From Periconia sp. R9002 (Eukaryota; Ascomycota; Dothideomycetes; Pleosporales; Periconiaceae), in assembly GCA_023627715.1 (NCBI GenBank), contig JAMAHW010000050.1, positions 186,001 through 250,000 of the forward strand: a stretch of 64,000 nt of DNA. The letters are read 5' to 3'. Under the pieces are notes generated by a model. The model saw only the letters and a list, made by a program, of their open reading frames with translations. It did no database searches and was not told the origin of the DNA. Of this stretch, positions 33,503 to 45,100 are shown in pieces. How positions within the stretch are numbered: the first letter of the stretch is position 1; every line of letters starts with the position of its first letter. The translations under genes were made by a program, and so were the position numbers.

Positions 33503-34093
33503 ACAGGTTGAGAAGCCGTCCGTCGCGCTTGGCGTATATATTAATGTATTTATATATAAAAAAGAGCGGTAATGTATATACGGAGTCGCATGGGAAGGCG
33601 TTTTGGGGGGACTATGGGAATTATGAACATTCTGTCGATCCGAACCATCGATTTACTATCCTTATTAGAGAATAGCATACGGCCATAGTAGTGCCTGTTT
33701 TAGTAATAATTCCAAACATCACATCAAAGCGGAAGGACCCGCAAGAAATCGCCGAATACAGACAAAAAGCATACATTCACAGCCTCGGAAGCGTGTAGAG
33801 ACGAGTAGAGAATCTTTTATGTTACAAGTAATTATATTCCCAGCGAATCCATCAAAAATCCTGCCTACCCATTTGCCTTGTAGCAAAAGCAACAAAGAAA
33901 ACCGAGGAGAGCTGAGGAGAGCTGAGGAACTGTCTCTGTTGAAACCGAAAACGCCATCCATGCTATTGTTATTAGGATACCCCTTGGTGCCAATTTCTAA
34001 CCCACCGGCATTTCACGATGGCATCTTGGACAGGTCGTTAACCTTCTGATTTGATCCATCTATACAAGTACGAAACCACAAAGAGCGGAAATA
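33503..34093. other. Intergenic region between convergent genes
   Basis: 590-bp AT-rich spacer between the ERG1 and MFS stop codons; no gene seen. Confidence 0.6.
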
Positions 34094-35958
34094 TTAGAAC
34101 TGCCTCTTCGCAGCGTTGTTTCGAATGCGCTCTCCAAAAATCCAAAAACCAATGGGCACTGGAATGCATGCAAGGGCGATGAATCCCAAAAGTGAATTCC
34201 CCCATCCGATACCCAATGCGTCATACATGGGTGGTCCCGCGAGTGGCAGTAAAGCTCCAACCAGTGAACGCAGCACCGTTGATGCTGCGCTGACGGAAGC
34301 CGCGTAGGCTGTATACACATCGATGAGATAGGTGAGGCTGGGCATCTACGTTTTTATATCAGTACAACAGCGTACGCCAGGTATTGCCTCGTCAAACTTA
34401 CAAACATGACAATCATACCAGCCCCTAGGAAGCCCGTTCCAATTAGTGGAGCAATCCAATGGACCCGTTTCTCCGCCGTCCAACCATAGAGAAACAATCC
34501 GGTCGGGATCAAGAGTGTAGCAAAAAACATGGCTGGGAGCCTGAACTCAGGCTTATGTTTGCCGCCATTGCGTTCTTTCAATTTGATGGCAACGCGATCT
34601 AGCACTGCACCGCTGAAAAAGAGCCCGAGGCAGGTTCCAACGCCAGTACCCAAATATGTTAAGGAGATTCCCTTTTGCGAGAAACCATACTGTTCACCGA
34701 AAACGCGAGGGAATGTCGTCAGGAGGAGGTACAGGTAGCCGTAAACCTGAGAAATCACTTGCTGTTAGCATGGTGTGTGGTGATGAGGGCAATGCGAAAG
34801 GAGAAGATAGACTTACGGTTGCCATGACGATCGACATCAGGAGAACAGGTGGAGAGAAAATAAGCATTTTGATCGGACGGATCATTGCTACTTGGAACAG
34901 TTGCTTCGGGGTCCTGCCCGTGTCTAACCTGGAACGTAAGGCGGTATTGCCTGTTTCTTTCTGTAGGCGCATAGTCTTGCGTTTCAATATCGCGTAAGCA
35001 TACGTCTCACGATTGAGGAGCAAACTGAGCACGACAGCAGCGCCGGCCTGCGAATATTTGTGTTAGCGTTCGAATATCCAATTCATACTTCACAATCAAA
35101 CAGGGTTTCGACTTACGAGGATCGAGACGAGCCAGAAAGTCCATCGCCAACCCTTAGCTTCAGAGAGGTACCCAGCAGCTACGCGATCCAATCAGTATCC
35201 TTCACTGTTCCATAATGCGAGTATACATACCAATAGGACCGACCGTTGGACCAAACAAAGGCCCCAGCATGATAGCTGACATTCCCTTTCCTCTCTTGTC
35301 AAGGGGATAGAGATCTGCTACCGTTCCGCTGGCAATGGTGATGGGGCAACTCGCTGCAAATCCTGCAAGGAAACGAAAAACAATCAAAGCTCCTATGCTA
35401 TTTGCGACGGCGCAGGCGATGCTAAAGATCAAAAAGAAAATATTGAATACGTTGTACACATGTTGGCGACCGTAGAGCTCGGATAACGGCCCACACACCA
35501 ACGGGCCGAACGCGTATCCGAGAATATAAATTGACGTTACGAAAGAACCGAGTGTTTCGTTGGTTGAGTGGAAATGCTCCATGATCAAGGGCGTGGCGGA
35601 GGCGCTCATGGTCGACGCGAAAGGACTGAAGAGCAGCAACAATACATCCAGTAAGCCAAGGTCAAAGTTGGGACATAACTTCAAAGGTTGTAGAAAGGGA
35701 AGGGACTTACGAAAGCATTGTGATGAAGGAGATGACAAACATCAGAGGCAGTTTCTTGGACGTGGGCCAGTTGAGTGGGTTCTCGATGTCATCTTCACCA
35801 TCCCAATCCACGATATCTGGATCTTTGGGATCGATGCCTTTGTTTGCGTCGACGGCATCGTCCGCTGTGGGGTGTTGCTCCATATCGTGCGTCAAGGTTG
35901 CCGCGCCCTCAGAACTTAGACTTGGTACCGTCTTTTCAAGGTCTTCGTTTGTTGCCAT
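34094..35958 (-). CDS. MFS transporter, drug:H+ antiporter (DHA1) type
   Basis: Six exons, 35711-35958, 35231-35625, 35117-35178, 34817-35047, 34402-34746 and 34094-34345, give 510 aa with 12 predicted helices in two halves. The N-terminus is acidic and ends in the family element DIENPLNWPTSKKLPL before helix 1. The loop-2 signature reads GPLSELYGRQHVY, and later GTVADLYPLDKRGKGMS and PLFGPTVGPIGAGYL follow. These are hallmarks of the fungal multidrug DHA1 group, plasma-membrane H+ antiporters that export drugs or metabolites. All five introns are GT-AG, 50 to 85 nt. It is transcribed away from the Zn2Cys6 factor at 36674, a common arrangement for locally controlled efflux. The substrate is not predictable. 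Confidence 0.93.
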
Positions 35959-36673
35959 ATTGAAAGGATCGGGCTGTCTGTTCGACACGTCGTGTATAAA
36001 AGAGTGTAAGTGGCGGCTCCTGGGAATCAGGAAGTGCAAAAGGCTCCTTATAGGTAACACTGCTTAAAAGGGAAGCAGGAGCAGGCACACAAGTCACATC
36101 GGGGTATGGTGTTATCCCCGAATTCCCCCCCGCGGATTTTCCATCGTCCCTTCCGAATGCGAAATCACCGACCTTTGATCCTGTCACTGCGCTGCACGGC
36201 TCGGTCTACTCGCGCTACACGTGTATGCATTGGTACTAACGATGGCTGTAATCACAAAGAAAAAAGTGGGATCAGTTATCTATTAAGACACTATGTAGAC
36301 GTCTCTAACTTAATGCATGAGCTAGGTAACTATAACTAGCTGCTTAGGTAGTTACACAAATTGAAGCTTGTTTGGAAGCTTAGTCGCGCGTAAACACACA
36401 ACGGGGCGGGTCGTGCATATGGACACCTGGCAAAGAACACCATAAAATCCAGGGCTTTGTAAATCTAAAAAACCACTTTTAATTGAGTTCAGCTGTTTAG
36501 CCAAAACATGGTCATCTCGATACAATGGTAGGGTTGTGGCTTACATATTACATAATCCAGCAATGCAACGGAAACTCCATGGAAGCTCCGTCCCTTAGAT
36601 ATAATGGAAACTCCGTGGTGAATTTCACTCCCTTCAACCTAACAAGACCTAGTAATGTTGTTATTTCACTAAA
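35959..36673. promoter_or_regulatory. Divergent promoter between MFS transporter and Zn2Cys6 factor
   Basis: A 715-bp region with a plus-oriented TATAAAAG at 35995-36002. The part nearest the transcription factor is AT-rich, and a short direct repeat of GGAAACTCC(A/G)TGG occurs near 36569-36582 and 36605-36618. Zn2Cys6 proteins usually bind CGG-containing repeats; no convincing paired CGG site was picked out by eye. Co-regulation is inferred from the layout. Confidence 0.5.
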
Positions 36674-39441
36674 ATGCCGAAAGATACCCAGAAGCATGGC
36701 GGTGCGCGCCAGAGACCCATTTCTTGTCGTTTCTGCCGAACGCGGAAACTCCGATGCAGCAGAGACTCGCCCTGCTCCAATTGTGTGTCGAGGAACATTC
36801 CCTGCGAACTTGAGCAATTTAACAATACAACACTCACCACTCTCGACAATCGCGAGAAAGATGAGCTGCTCGAGCGTATCCGAAAACTAGAAGCTTTGGT
36901 CGAAGCCAAATCCGAGTTGGTCTCATCATCAAGTAAAAACCCCACACCATCTCCCAGTGTGGAAAGTCAACTGGACCCGGTTCTTGGTCATCATGTCACA
37001 GCTCCAAATCACATCCATTGCCCGAACAGCAAAACGATTGCTACTACTTCCCAAGAGCGACTTGATGAAGATTGTACTTACCTCAAGAACATTTTTGACG
37101 GTGGAGATTTGACGGTACGTAAGCGCCCAAACCGTGGAGATGGACTTTTTGGAAAGTTGAAGTGGAGATAGCTTTGTGCCAGCAAAATTTCGACGTCACA
37201 TTGCATGGTGTTTCGATACTGAACAATTTATATTTGCTAATGACACTTAGCCTGACGAGATTCCTTCTGCAACAATTGGGTATGTGGCTTCCAATCCGAA
37301 GCACCAGAAATCACTTATTCACTATACATTGAAACATCAAGAGTTGCCAGTGTCCCTCCTCACTAGCCCTCTGCCGATGGATTTTTTTACTGATTTGTTA
37401 TTTCAATGTACAGATTTCGTATATGCGCTCTCGAGCATATCTGCCAGGTCGAAGAATGTACAATTGAACCAAGCACGTGTTCCAACAAGAAAATATTCTG
37501 GCTGCCAGAATACCCACAAGCCAAACTTCTCTTGGACAAATTCGAGGCAAACATTCACCACATGCATCACATATTACCCTCGCAATCGCTTGTCGAGATA
37601 GTTGATCGCGTATATTCTTCACTGAGCCGGCAGGGATCGGTAAAATCAGGTGATATGGTTCTACTTTTCGCCATAATCACAGCATCAATGCACACATGGT
37701 CTCAAGATGACTGTTGTAGGGTGGGTTTATTCAAATCATCTGACGAGGCGCGTAGACGATCGATGAAATGGGCCAAAGCGGCCGAACACCTGCTCCAAAT
37801 TGCGCAGAAGTTGACCAGAATTTCCATCGAGGGTATAACAGGAGTCATCATTCTCGGGTTCATCGCTGCCAGCTATCAAGGATTCTCGAGGGAGTGTTGG
37901 TTTTTCATGAATATGGCCATATTGCACGCGCGCGATTGTGGGCTCCACTGGATTGATCATCCGTCCAATGCAGAATTTGCGAGGACAGCAAATGCTGAAG
38001 TGTTAGTCATTCCCGGCTACAGAGCCATCTGTTATCGAGACGCTATGTAATGTGTCATACAAATATGTTGACGATCACCTAAATCCCCTTGCTTGGAATT
38101 GGCTGACCATGTACCTGCAATATAGGGGACGGAGAATGTGGTGGTACTGCGTGTCGACAGATTGGTAAGTACCAACTTTAGAGACTTTACATATACACAC
38201 GCTGACACTGGTAATACAGGGCGATGTCTTCAAAGTTCAACGGCCTAGCCCGAGGTACGTTCCATACCCTGCTAACAGAATCGGTCATCGGGTGTCCAAG
38301 TGGTTGGGACACCAAGACTTCTCTAGTTGGATTTAATTGACCTTTTCCCCATAATATAGGTACCTACCAATGTCACCCGCGCCAGATGATGACAAACAAG
38401 CCCCTGAACGTGGATGACGAAGATGTTGTAGATGGTATGCCATGCGTTGGCAAGCCTCTCTCCCAGCCCACTGCGATGTCTTACTTCCTCCTCCGTGTCC
38501 GACTCAATGAAATCACGCGCAATCTAGTCGATCGGACGCCTTTCATAGGTACCATGGTAGGTGGCCCAAGTTTCGATGTGGTCATGGACATCGACACGGA
38601 GATGCAGCAGCTTCACAACGACATCCCTTCCTTCTTCACCCTTTCCCCCGCGGAAATGAGCAAAACATACAAGATAGACTATGCCAAGGCGTTGAGCCTC
38701 GCACGACAGGGGAGCGATTTCCACGCTCTATTTTATGCCCAGCGCTGTCGCCTGCACCTTCCTTTCGCTCGGCGGGGATACACGGAGCCCGAGTACGCGC
38801 CATCGCGAGATTTGTGCGTTCAATCCGCACGCCTCATCATCCGCAACGAAACAAAATACCACCAGTCGGGTTTGAACAAAGGAGGCTCTCGCTACATCCC
38901 TCTCTTCTATAGCATGACTGTGTTCTTGGCGTGCACTGTGCTGCTGATGGATTATTCATACACGCGGTCGAGTTTGCAGCGGGAAAAGCAAAAGAGCGAG
39001 ATCTGCGATGCGGTCCGTCTGTTGGAAATGGCGCGGTCGGAGAGCGAGCTGGCGGCTCAGTTTATGGATTCCATGGTCACGGTCCTCCAAAAGCACGGAA
39101 TCACGCCAGTAGGCAAAGCGACAGCCGAACAGCCTCAACCAACGCCCCCTTTGTACAATGTCACTCCTACTCATCCTTCGATACCTGTCTCCATGTCTCC
39201 CCCTGTCTCGGAATTTCAGCACACGTCTTACGTGGAGACGATGCCAGGCACAGCGTTGACGCCTCTGAGCGTGCTGGGGACCAACGCGATGGCTGCTCAG
39301 GAGCTCGACAGCAGTTTCACCACCATGGATATTGGAGGGTCGGATTTGAATGATCTAGTGCGGTCACTGGATCACAGTGTTGACGTGGGCACCATCGATT
39401 GGGATGACATTTTTGTTGGGTTAGAGCCCTCTCTCATGTAA
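36674..39441 (+). CDS. Zn2Cys6 binuclear-cluster transcription factor
   Basis: Proposed exons 36674-37114, 37251-37279, 37414-38001, 38126-38164, 38220-38254 and 38360-39441 give 737 aa. The DNA-binding cluster at residues 18-44 is complete: C-x2-C-x6-C-x5-C-x2-C-x6-C (CRFCRTRKLRCSRDSPCSNC...C). A Leu-rich coiled segment (ELLERIRKLEALVEAK) follows. The fungal-specific transcription factor domain spans the centre; spliced RRMWWYCVSTDWAMSSKFN carries its conserved RRxWW motif. The C-terminus is acidic (NDLVRSLDHSVDVGTIDWDD) and could activate transcription. Exon 2 (29 nt) and its flanking introns are the least certain part: the unspliced stretch 37280-37413 is open, but a GTATGT donor and TACAG acceptor favour removal. 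Confidence 0.87.
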
Positions 39442-40940
39442 TCTCAATCGACTCAATCCCTCGGCCTTATAGTTTTATCCTTAATACTCCTCCACGAGGA
39501 AAAGAAAATGAAACATCTGTGCAACAGGGCAACTGAAGTGCAGCATTGTATCAGCAAGTGACATTTTTTCTGTCTTCACATGGAATCAGTCATCTGGAAT
39601 GGTTACTACTGAATGGTCTAACCAACTAGCCGCAAAGCAAAACTTGTGCGATTTCGCATATCTGGATAGTCGATTATGATTTTTGAATGGTAAATCTCGA
39701 ACGTGATTAAGATATTAAACATTACTCGAAGAAGAATCCTTATTGGGACCCGGTGCTGCTACTCCCAACACTTCCCCTCCTTACAAGTGTGGAGCAAATC
39801 CTGGTAGAAGACGTGTAAGAGTTTTTAACGGAGGAGGGCAGGTCGGGGATAATGGGGGAGGTAGGTAGCGGTGAAGTAGTGATCATGAATTTTACCGTTG
39901 TTCTGGCGGGCGAGCAATTTACCGATGAAGGTGACAATGATGATGCCAGTCGTGATGCTGTCGTCATCTTCGTGATCACTGTGCCCAACACACTGGTGTG
40001 GTCCAGAATCTCATAGTGGGGGAGTAGGTATCGCTCCTTGCTTATTCGGTTGCTTCGGATCGCGTCTGACATCTACCTATCTGGGTTTACTGCGATAGGT
40101 ATTGAGGGTGGTTGGTCATCATAGAGGGTAAGGGACGGTGTACTACTACCAAGTCTACATTTTATAGAATGAGGAAATGATGGGAAGTGATTGTTGCAAA
40201 CGAGAATTAGTATAAAAGAGGGCTGCGCTCTTTGGCTTTGAGCTGCTACTGCTACTGTGTGGAGAGATCAGCTAGCAGCCAGCCGTCTTTGTTCGAATGA
40301 AGTGGGATTGAAGTCCAGAGATGCGAACCAACCGGCAAGATTGAAGACGGCAGGATCGTAATCGAGTTCATCAAGTGCACCGAAAAAAAATCTCAAATCA
40401 TGAAGGAGAGGGCCGTTAGGATCGTACGTCGCGTGGTATATCAAAAAACACTGGTATTTCTTCGCAACCCTTCTGGTTGCACTTGACTGATTTTGTACCC
40501 AGAATATATGTCATTAAGATACCGAATGATTCTTTGTACTCCTAGAGACATGGCAGACATGATGCGGAGGCTGCAGCGTTGCTCTTTCCCGACCCAACTC
40601 TCCTTCCCCTGCGAAGTGATATCAATCGACAAACGGAGAAAAAAAAAACGAAGGGATTAAACAAAGATAGGCGAACGAGCTCATCGAAGAGAAACGCAGA
40701 ATACGGATCGAATAACCGAAAGAAGCAGAGTAAGTTTCGTACAAAGAAGCGAACCAATGATGAGAACTGAAGGCAGAGGATGACAAGGGAAAGTCGAAAA
40801 GCATGGGTAACTACAAACCGCGAGTGAGGAGGATGCTAGGACAGAAATCGTAGCAAAATGGGACAATGCCAGCGCGCTAGGAAAATGCCATGAGACGACC
40901 GCGAAACTGTAAAATCAAAAGACCGCCATCATGCTTTGCA
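39442..40940. other. Gene-poor region
   Basis: 1.5 kb between a plus-strand gene and the 3' end of the DUF1349 gene. A TATAAAAG sequence occurs at 40211 in the plus orientation without a credible frame downstream. A Ser-rich 110-codon minus frame at 39740-40072 lacks recognisable features. No repeat or element seen. Confidence 0.45.
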
Positions 40941-41789
40941 TCAAAAAATCTCGAGACCTTCAAAATCGACACAGAGGTTTCTCATGCCGCCCCCCAATGC
41001 GCCGTTCGTTCCATTGCGTCTTTCATACATGCTCGTCCCGAAATTCGCAGGTCTTGAGGCATACACACCAACTCTGACGGCTTTGTCTTCTACACTCCAG
41101 AAGAACCATGTCACCTCTCTTAGCTTCTTCCACCCAGATACATGGTCCTCGTACCATATCCAGAGTGCGTAGCCGATCCTCTCAATCTTCACCCGCAGGT
41201 CAGAGCGACGTGCATGATGCGGAGGGAGAGATGTAAGGGCCCAATCAGCGCCATCCGAGGTAGCCACGACGGAGGTTGCATGGCAGGCCCCGTTGCAAAA
41301 TTCGAGACCGACTTTGACCCACTTGGAGGCGGGGGCGGGGGGCATATATGGCGGGGGTGGTGGGCGGCGGCCGATTGGTGTGAGGGACTCTGTAGCCAAA
41401 CCCGCATTTGATGCTGGGGCTTCTGTGGTAGGAACGACATCTGGGGAAACCTCGGTAGCATCGCCGACGGTGATGTCTACGGTCGGGGGAGGCGCTAATT
41501 GGGGAGCCATGGCGGTCGCAACACTGCCGGGCGGAGCGCCTGCGAAAATGACCAATCCGCCTTGGTCCCATTCAAGCTCCCAATCGGCCGAGACAGTCAC
41601 CTCAGCGGCGATGAATGGATTGCGCAGGGCAGTATACAGGATGGGGGCAGTGGATGTGTCTCGCGAAGGGGGCTTCCTCCACAGATCGGAATTGGGAGGT
41701 GCAGCGAGGGTGAAGGAATCCATGTACTCTGGCAAAGGGGCATCATTGTCGAAGTTGAGCGGGGTAAAGGAAGAGCGGTCCGGCGGCAT
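40941..41789 (-). CDS. DUF1349 (concanavalin A-like fold) protein
   Basis: A single exon of 282 aa. The family pattern is visible in APILYTALRNPFIAAEVTV, WELEWDQGGLVIFAG, SKWVKVGLEFCNGACHATSV, then VKIERIGYALWIWYE, REVTWFFWSVEDKAVRVGVYASRP and the closing LCVDFEGLEIF. Between the first and second halves lies a Pro/Thr-rich insertion of about 60 residues (including RRPPPPPYMPPAPA) that is unlike the compact bacterial and yeast members (about 200 aa). DUF1349 proteins adopt a beta-sandwich similar to lectins and glycoside-binding modules, but no enzymatic activity is established. No signal peptide, so probably cytosolic. Confidence 0.9.
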   Translation of the reverse strand: MPPDRSSFTPLNFDNDAPLPEYMDSFTLAAPPNSDLWRKPPSRDTSTAPILYTALRNPFIAAEVTVSADWELEWDQGGLVIFAGAPPGSVATAMAPQLAPPPTVDITVGDATEVSPDVVPTTEAPASNAGLATESLTPIGRRPPPPPYMPPAPASKWVKVGLEFCNGACHATSVVATSDGADWALTSLPPHHARRSDLRVKIERIGYALWIWYEDHVSGWKKLREVTWFFWSVEDKAVRVGVYASRPANFGTSMYERRNGTNGALGGGMRNLCVDFEGLEIF

Positions 41790-42750
41790 GGTGTTCCCAG
41801 TGTAGCAAGTAGTATAACACGGAGGAACGAGAGAAGAGAGTGAAGGAACGTTTAATTTGGCGTGTCAGAGAGCGAGAGAGGGGGGCACGACGGTGGTGCG
41901 CGCCTGAGGGGGACGGACAATGGGTGGATTGCAAGGCGTGGTAACAGGTGGTGCAGTAGAGGGACGGGTCCGGTCAGTACATAGTAACTCAGACACACGG
42001 TATGCGTTGTCGCCGCCAGAGAAGACGGATGGTGGTCGTGTCGTGTCTGGTTTGTACGACGTTGAAGGCCGGGGTTGGTCGCTTCGATGGATGCTCGACG
42101 AGGGAGCAAGGATTGCGCATGTAAGCTGCTGCTGACAGGCTCTGTCCGTTCAAATCTCCACTCGGACAGAGAGGTGCGGAAAAAGATGCAGATGTAGGAG
42201 GACTGCTTCGAGCCTAGTCTCGGGTCAGAACATTCATGGCCGCCCTCGACCCAAAGGAGGTACCAGTATGCCCAAATCCCCGTCTGCGCCTGCGCTGCGG
42301 TTGCGGTTGCGGTTGCAAGCCCGCATGGATTGCAATTGCATTGGAGGTGCAGCGTCGCCAGTTCATCTCAGTCGCACCGGCTGCTACTCTGGACGGCGTG
42401 GAGACCCGTGGCTTGGTCTACTTACTTACCCTTAGTACTGGCAGCCTTGTCCTTGGCGATGCAGAATCTGGGTGACGAGGAGGGATGCTTGGACGAGTCG
42501 ACCAACGAGTTGCGCAGTGGCTATGAGGGAAGGGGTCAGACCAAACTTTATATACACCTCACCTCCGCCTCCCGCATGGACGGCAAGGCAAGACGACGAG
42601 TGCATGTGGTTGCGTGCCTCTCTCGGGCTGTCGTCTGTCTGAGCACTGAGCAGTGGAGATGGTACCGTAGCCCACACGTCGTCCATTCAAGCTGAAAGTG
42701 CACCCGCCAGCCCGCCACGCGCAGCGCAGTAGCTACGAGTCGGCCTGGTG

Positions 42751-42777
42751 GCCATGCCATGCCATGCCATGCCATGC
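42751..42777. repeat. CCATG pentanucleotide repeat
   Basis: Five tandem units of GCCAT/CCATG. Each unit contains the CATG palindrome. Confidence 0.85.
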
Positions 42778-42856
42778 CTGCAGATGGAAGCAAGCAAGGA
42801 GTCAAGCAAATCTTGTATTGTATCCCACTCTGCGCGGGTAGCGTCCATGTACTTGT

Positions 42857-42887
42857 GCAGTGTGCGGTGTGCGGTGTGCGGTGTGCA
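42857..42887. repeat. TGTGCGG heptanucleotide repeat
   Basis: About four tandem TGTGCGG units with small edge changes, 80 bp after the CCATG array. Confidence 0.8.
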
Positions 42888-42992
42888 GATTCATTTGGAC
42901 GCCATCATGGATAGGGCGCGGGTCCAAGTCTTTGAGACCTGGCGCGCCTGGTTTGGTGCAGGAGAGGGAGTTGCAATCCAGCTGCCGCCATG

Positions 42993-43016
42993 CCTGTCTG
43001 TCTGTCTGTCTGTCTG
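42993..43016. repeat. CTGT tetranucleotide repeat
   Basis: Five to six CTGT units. Complementary in sequence to the GACA repeat at 43276-43296, making an inverted pair about 260 bp apart. Confidence 0.85.
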
Positions 43017-43275
43017 CTTGGAGAAAAGATGATTGATGAGGCGGTCGAGAGATGATGAAATGCCTCGCAGGTGCAAGCAAGGGGCTTTGGTGGCTATGCA
43101 CCATGAATGCTCCGTACAGGAAGGAAGTACGTGTGATGTTGTCTTTCTGCCCCGCCTTCGCTGCCCTGCTGTGCCAATCACCCCCCTTCCCTGTGGTGCA
43201 TCATGTAAACAACACATGTACCTGAGTGACCCGATCAAAACAACCGCCTTGAAACGATACGAACAGACAATAGAT

Positions 43276-43296
43276 AGACAGACAGACAGACAGACA
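43276..43296. repeat. GACA tetranucleotide repeat
   Basis: About five GACA units after a GATA unit; inverted partner of the CTGT array at 42993-43016. Confidence 0.85.
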
Positions 43297-43676
43297 CTCA
43301 ATCCGTCGGATAGACAGCACGCGATATATGGACCTTGTAGATTCTACACATGTACACACCCTACATGTACTCCATCCAACGTCCAAGTGAAGCTTCACAT
43401 GTTCCTATTCGTTCACCACCGTCAGAGGCCCGTGCGGTGCAGCATGGAAAGTCCAAACTATTATTTGTTCGCCTCCCTCTTCCGCCTGCGTAATCTATCC
43501 CCCAGAAGCCTCAAACCTACACATCTCAAACACCAATCTGTCTACATACTTCCATGTATCAATGCCTTACATAGGTAGGTAGCTAAAGTTGCATCTCCAT
43601 GTAGACCTTGCCCCGATAACTACTCAACAGCTCCACAATCCTCATGCTCACCCTTTCCGTCCTATCACTTTTTCTC

Positions 43677-43904
43677 TCATGTCTTCACAAAGTATACATG
43701 CATCCCATCTTCGGCAGCGAGCGCGTGGAAGAAGCCCAAGGCAATGGATTTCGGGCTCGGCTTACCCTCGTAGCCGCCGCCGGGCACCAGGTCGCGCCCA
43801 AGGGAGTGAAGGGAAACAACTTCCCATTCCGTCCTCGTTACATTCACGCCATGTACACGTAGTATTGCAAACAAACTCTTACGCACCATGACGTCGTCTA
43901 GCAT
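43677..43904 (-). CDS. Possible small gene or remnant (weak)
   Basis: A 75-codon frame whose second half has coding-like codon use and composition (SLHSLGRDLVPGGGYEGKPS, ALGFFHALAAEDGMHVYFVK). Immediately upstream on the minus strand another short frame (MNVPDLDVVTMVENMAATMQ) could join through a GTAAGA donor at about 43884 to give a roughly 85-residue protein. Neither version matches a family I know, and the surrounding DNA is repeat-rich and noncoding. It may be a real small gene, a decayed one, or chance. Confidence 0.2.
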   Translation of the reverse strand: MLDDVMVRKSLFAILRVHGVNVTRTEWEVVSLHSLGRDLVPGGGYEGKPSPKSIALGFFHALAAEDGMHVYFVKT

Positions 43905-45100
43905 ATGCTTTTGTTCCCTGAGGCTGCATGGTGGCCGCCATGTTTTCCACCATCGTCACCACATCGAGGTCGGGGACATTCATCTATGTCAAAATATCAG
44001 GGTATCCAAGTCGTACAAGGGCAGGTCCAGTCTTCATCCAGTCTCAAGTGAGGCGTATGTACCTTGAACGGTGTGCTCGGTATTTACTTTCATTGCCGAA
44101 ACCCGCATTGCAATACATATGCCTACGCCACTATCCAAGTATATGGAGTAGTATAGTAGCCCAAGCGACATGGTTTCGTATGTACATGACCGTGTTTCCA
44201 TACAAGTCATACCGCATGGACCTGCAGAGAGTGATCCAAAAATCTATTCACCTAGAATCCGTCTTGAAACGGTAGCGGCGACTTTATACCAACCTAACCA
44301 TTCAGTGAGGCATATACGTGGATCGGCCCAGTGCATCCAATCTACCACATGTTGTATAGGGGCACTACTTGAGACACTCGCACTCCGTCAATGTTGATCG
44401 GTCCCGCGCCTGTCAATTCCCTCTATCGACAAATTACACCTCATGTTTGATGTTCACACACATCTGGTCACTGACCAGACCATTACGTCTTCACGGTGAT
44501 GATGCCTAGTTACTACTTGTACATCTAGTTCGGGCATTCTCCTCGGGGATATTACTACACTATCATATTACTTCTACCGGGCGGACGGGTAGGCTCAGGG
44601 CCATAGCAACGTCGGGAATGAGCCGGTAAAAATGAGTAAATGGGTCAATCGTATCAAGCTTGCGTTCTTCCATGGGCGTTTCGGCAGCGTAATCGATAAA
44701 GCCACGCTGACTGCGTTTGCCCCTACCCAAGTGCACAAAACGGTTGAATGCCGAATATTAAATTTCCACGCAAAAGAAACAGGAGCCTGGGGAAAGCTTA
44801 GACGCTGGATTTGCTAAACCCCCATCCATCCAGTGCGATTGGTTGGATATTGGAGAAATAACCTGGAAATGGCTCAATTAATACCCCGAACATGGGGGAG
44901 GTCGACTGCACGATCCACACTAAAGGGCATGCAATGGCTCGTGCCACGACTTCCAGTGCAGATACGGCTGCGGCTTGCCATCCGCCGCGCCACAGACCAG
45001 ACAACATCCTGGCTCGGCTCCCTGGGTCGCTACATGGCTGTCGGTGTTACAAACCCGAGCAGCAAGTGGTTGTTGCTACACTGGAACCAAACACAAAAGC

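Larger units (their letters stand above)
41790..45100. other. Long repeat-rich intergenic region
   Basis: 3.3 kb with many microsatellites (CCATG, TGTGCGG, CTGT and GACA repeats, listed separately), CATGTAC and TACATAC motifs and no strong gene. Only one short minus frame near 43.7 kb has coding-like codon use. Confidence 0.5.

Noticed and set aside
39740..40072. 110-codon Ser-rich minus frame
   Set aside because: No start context, splice pattern or motif; composition close to random translation of this region.
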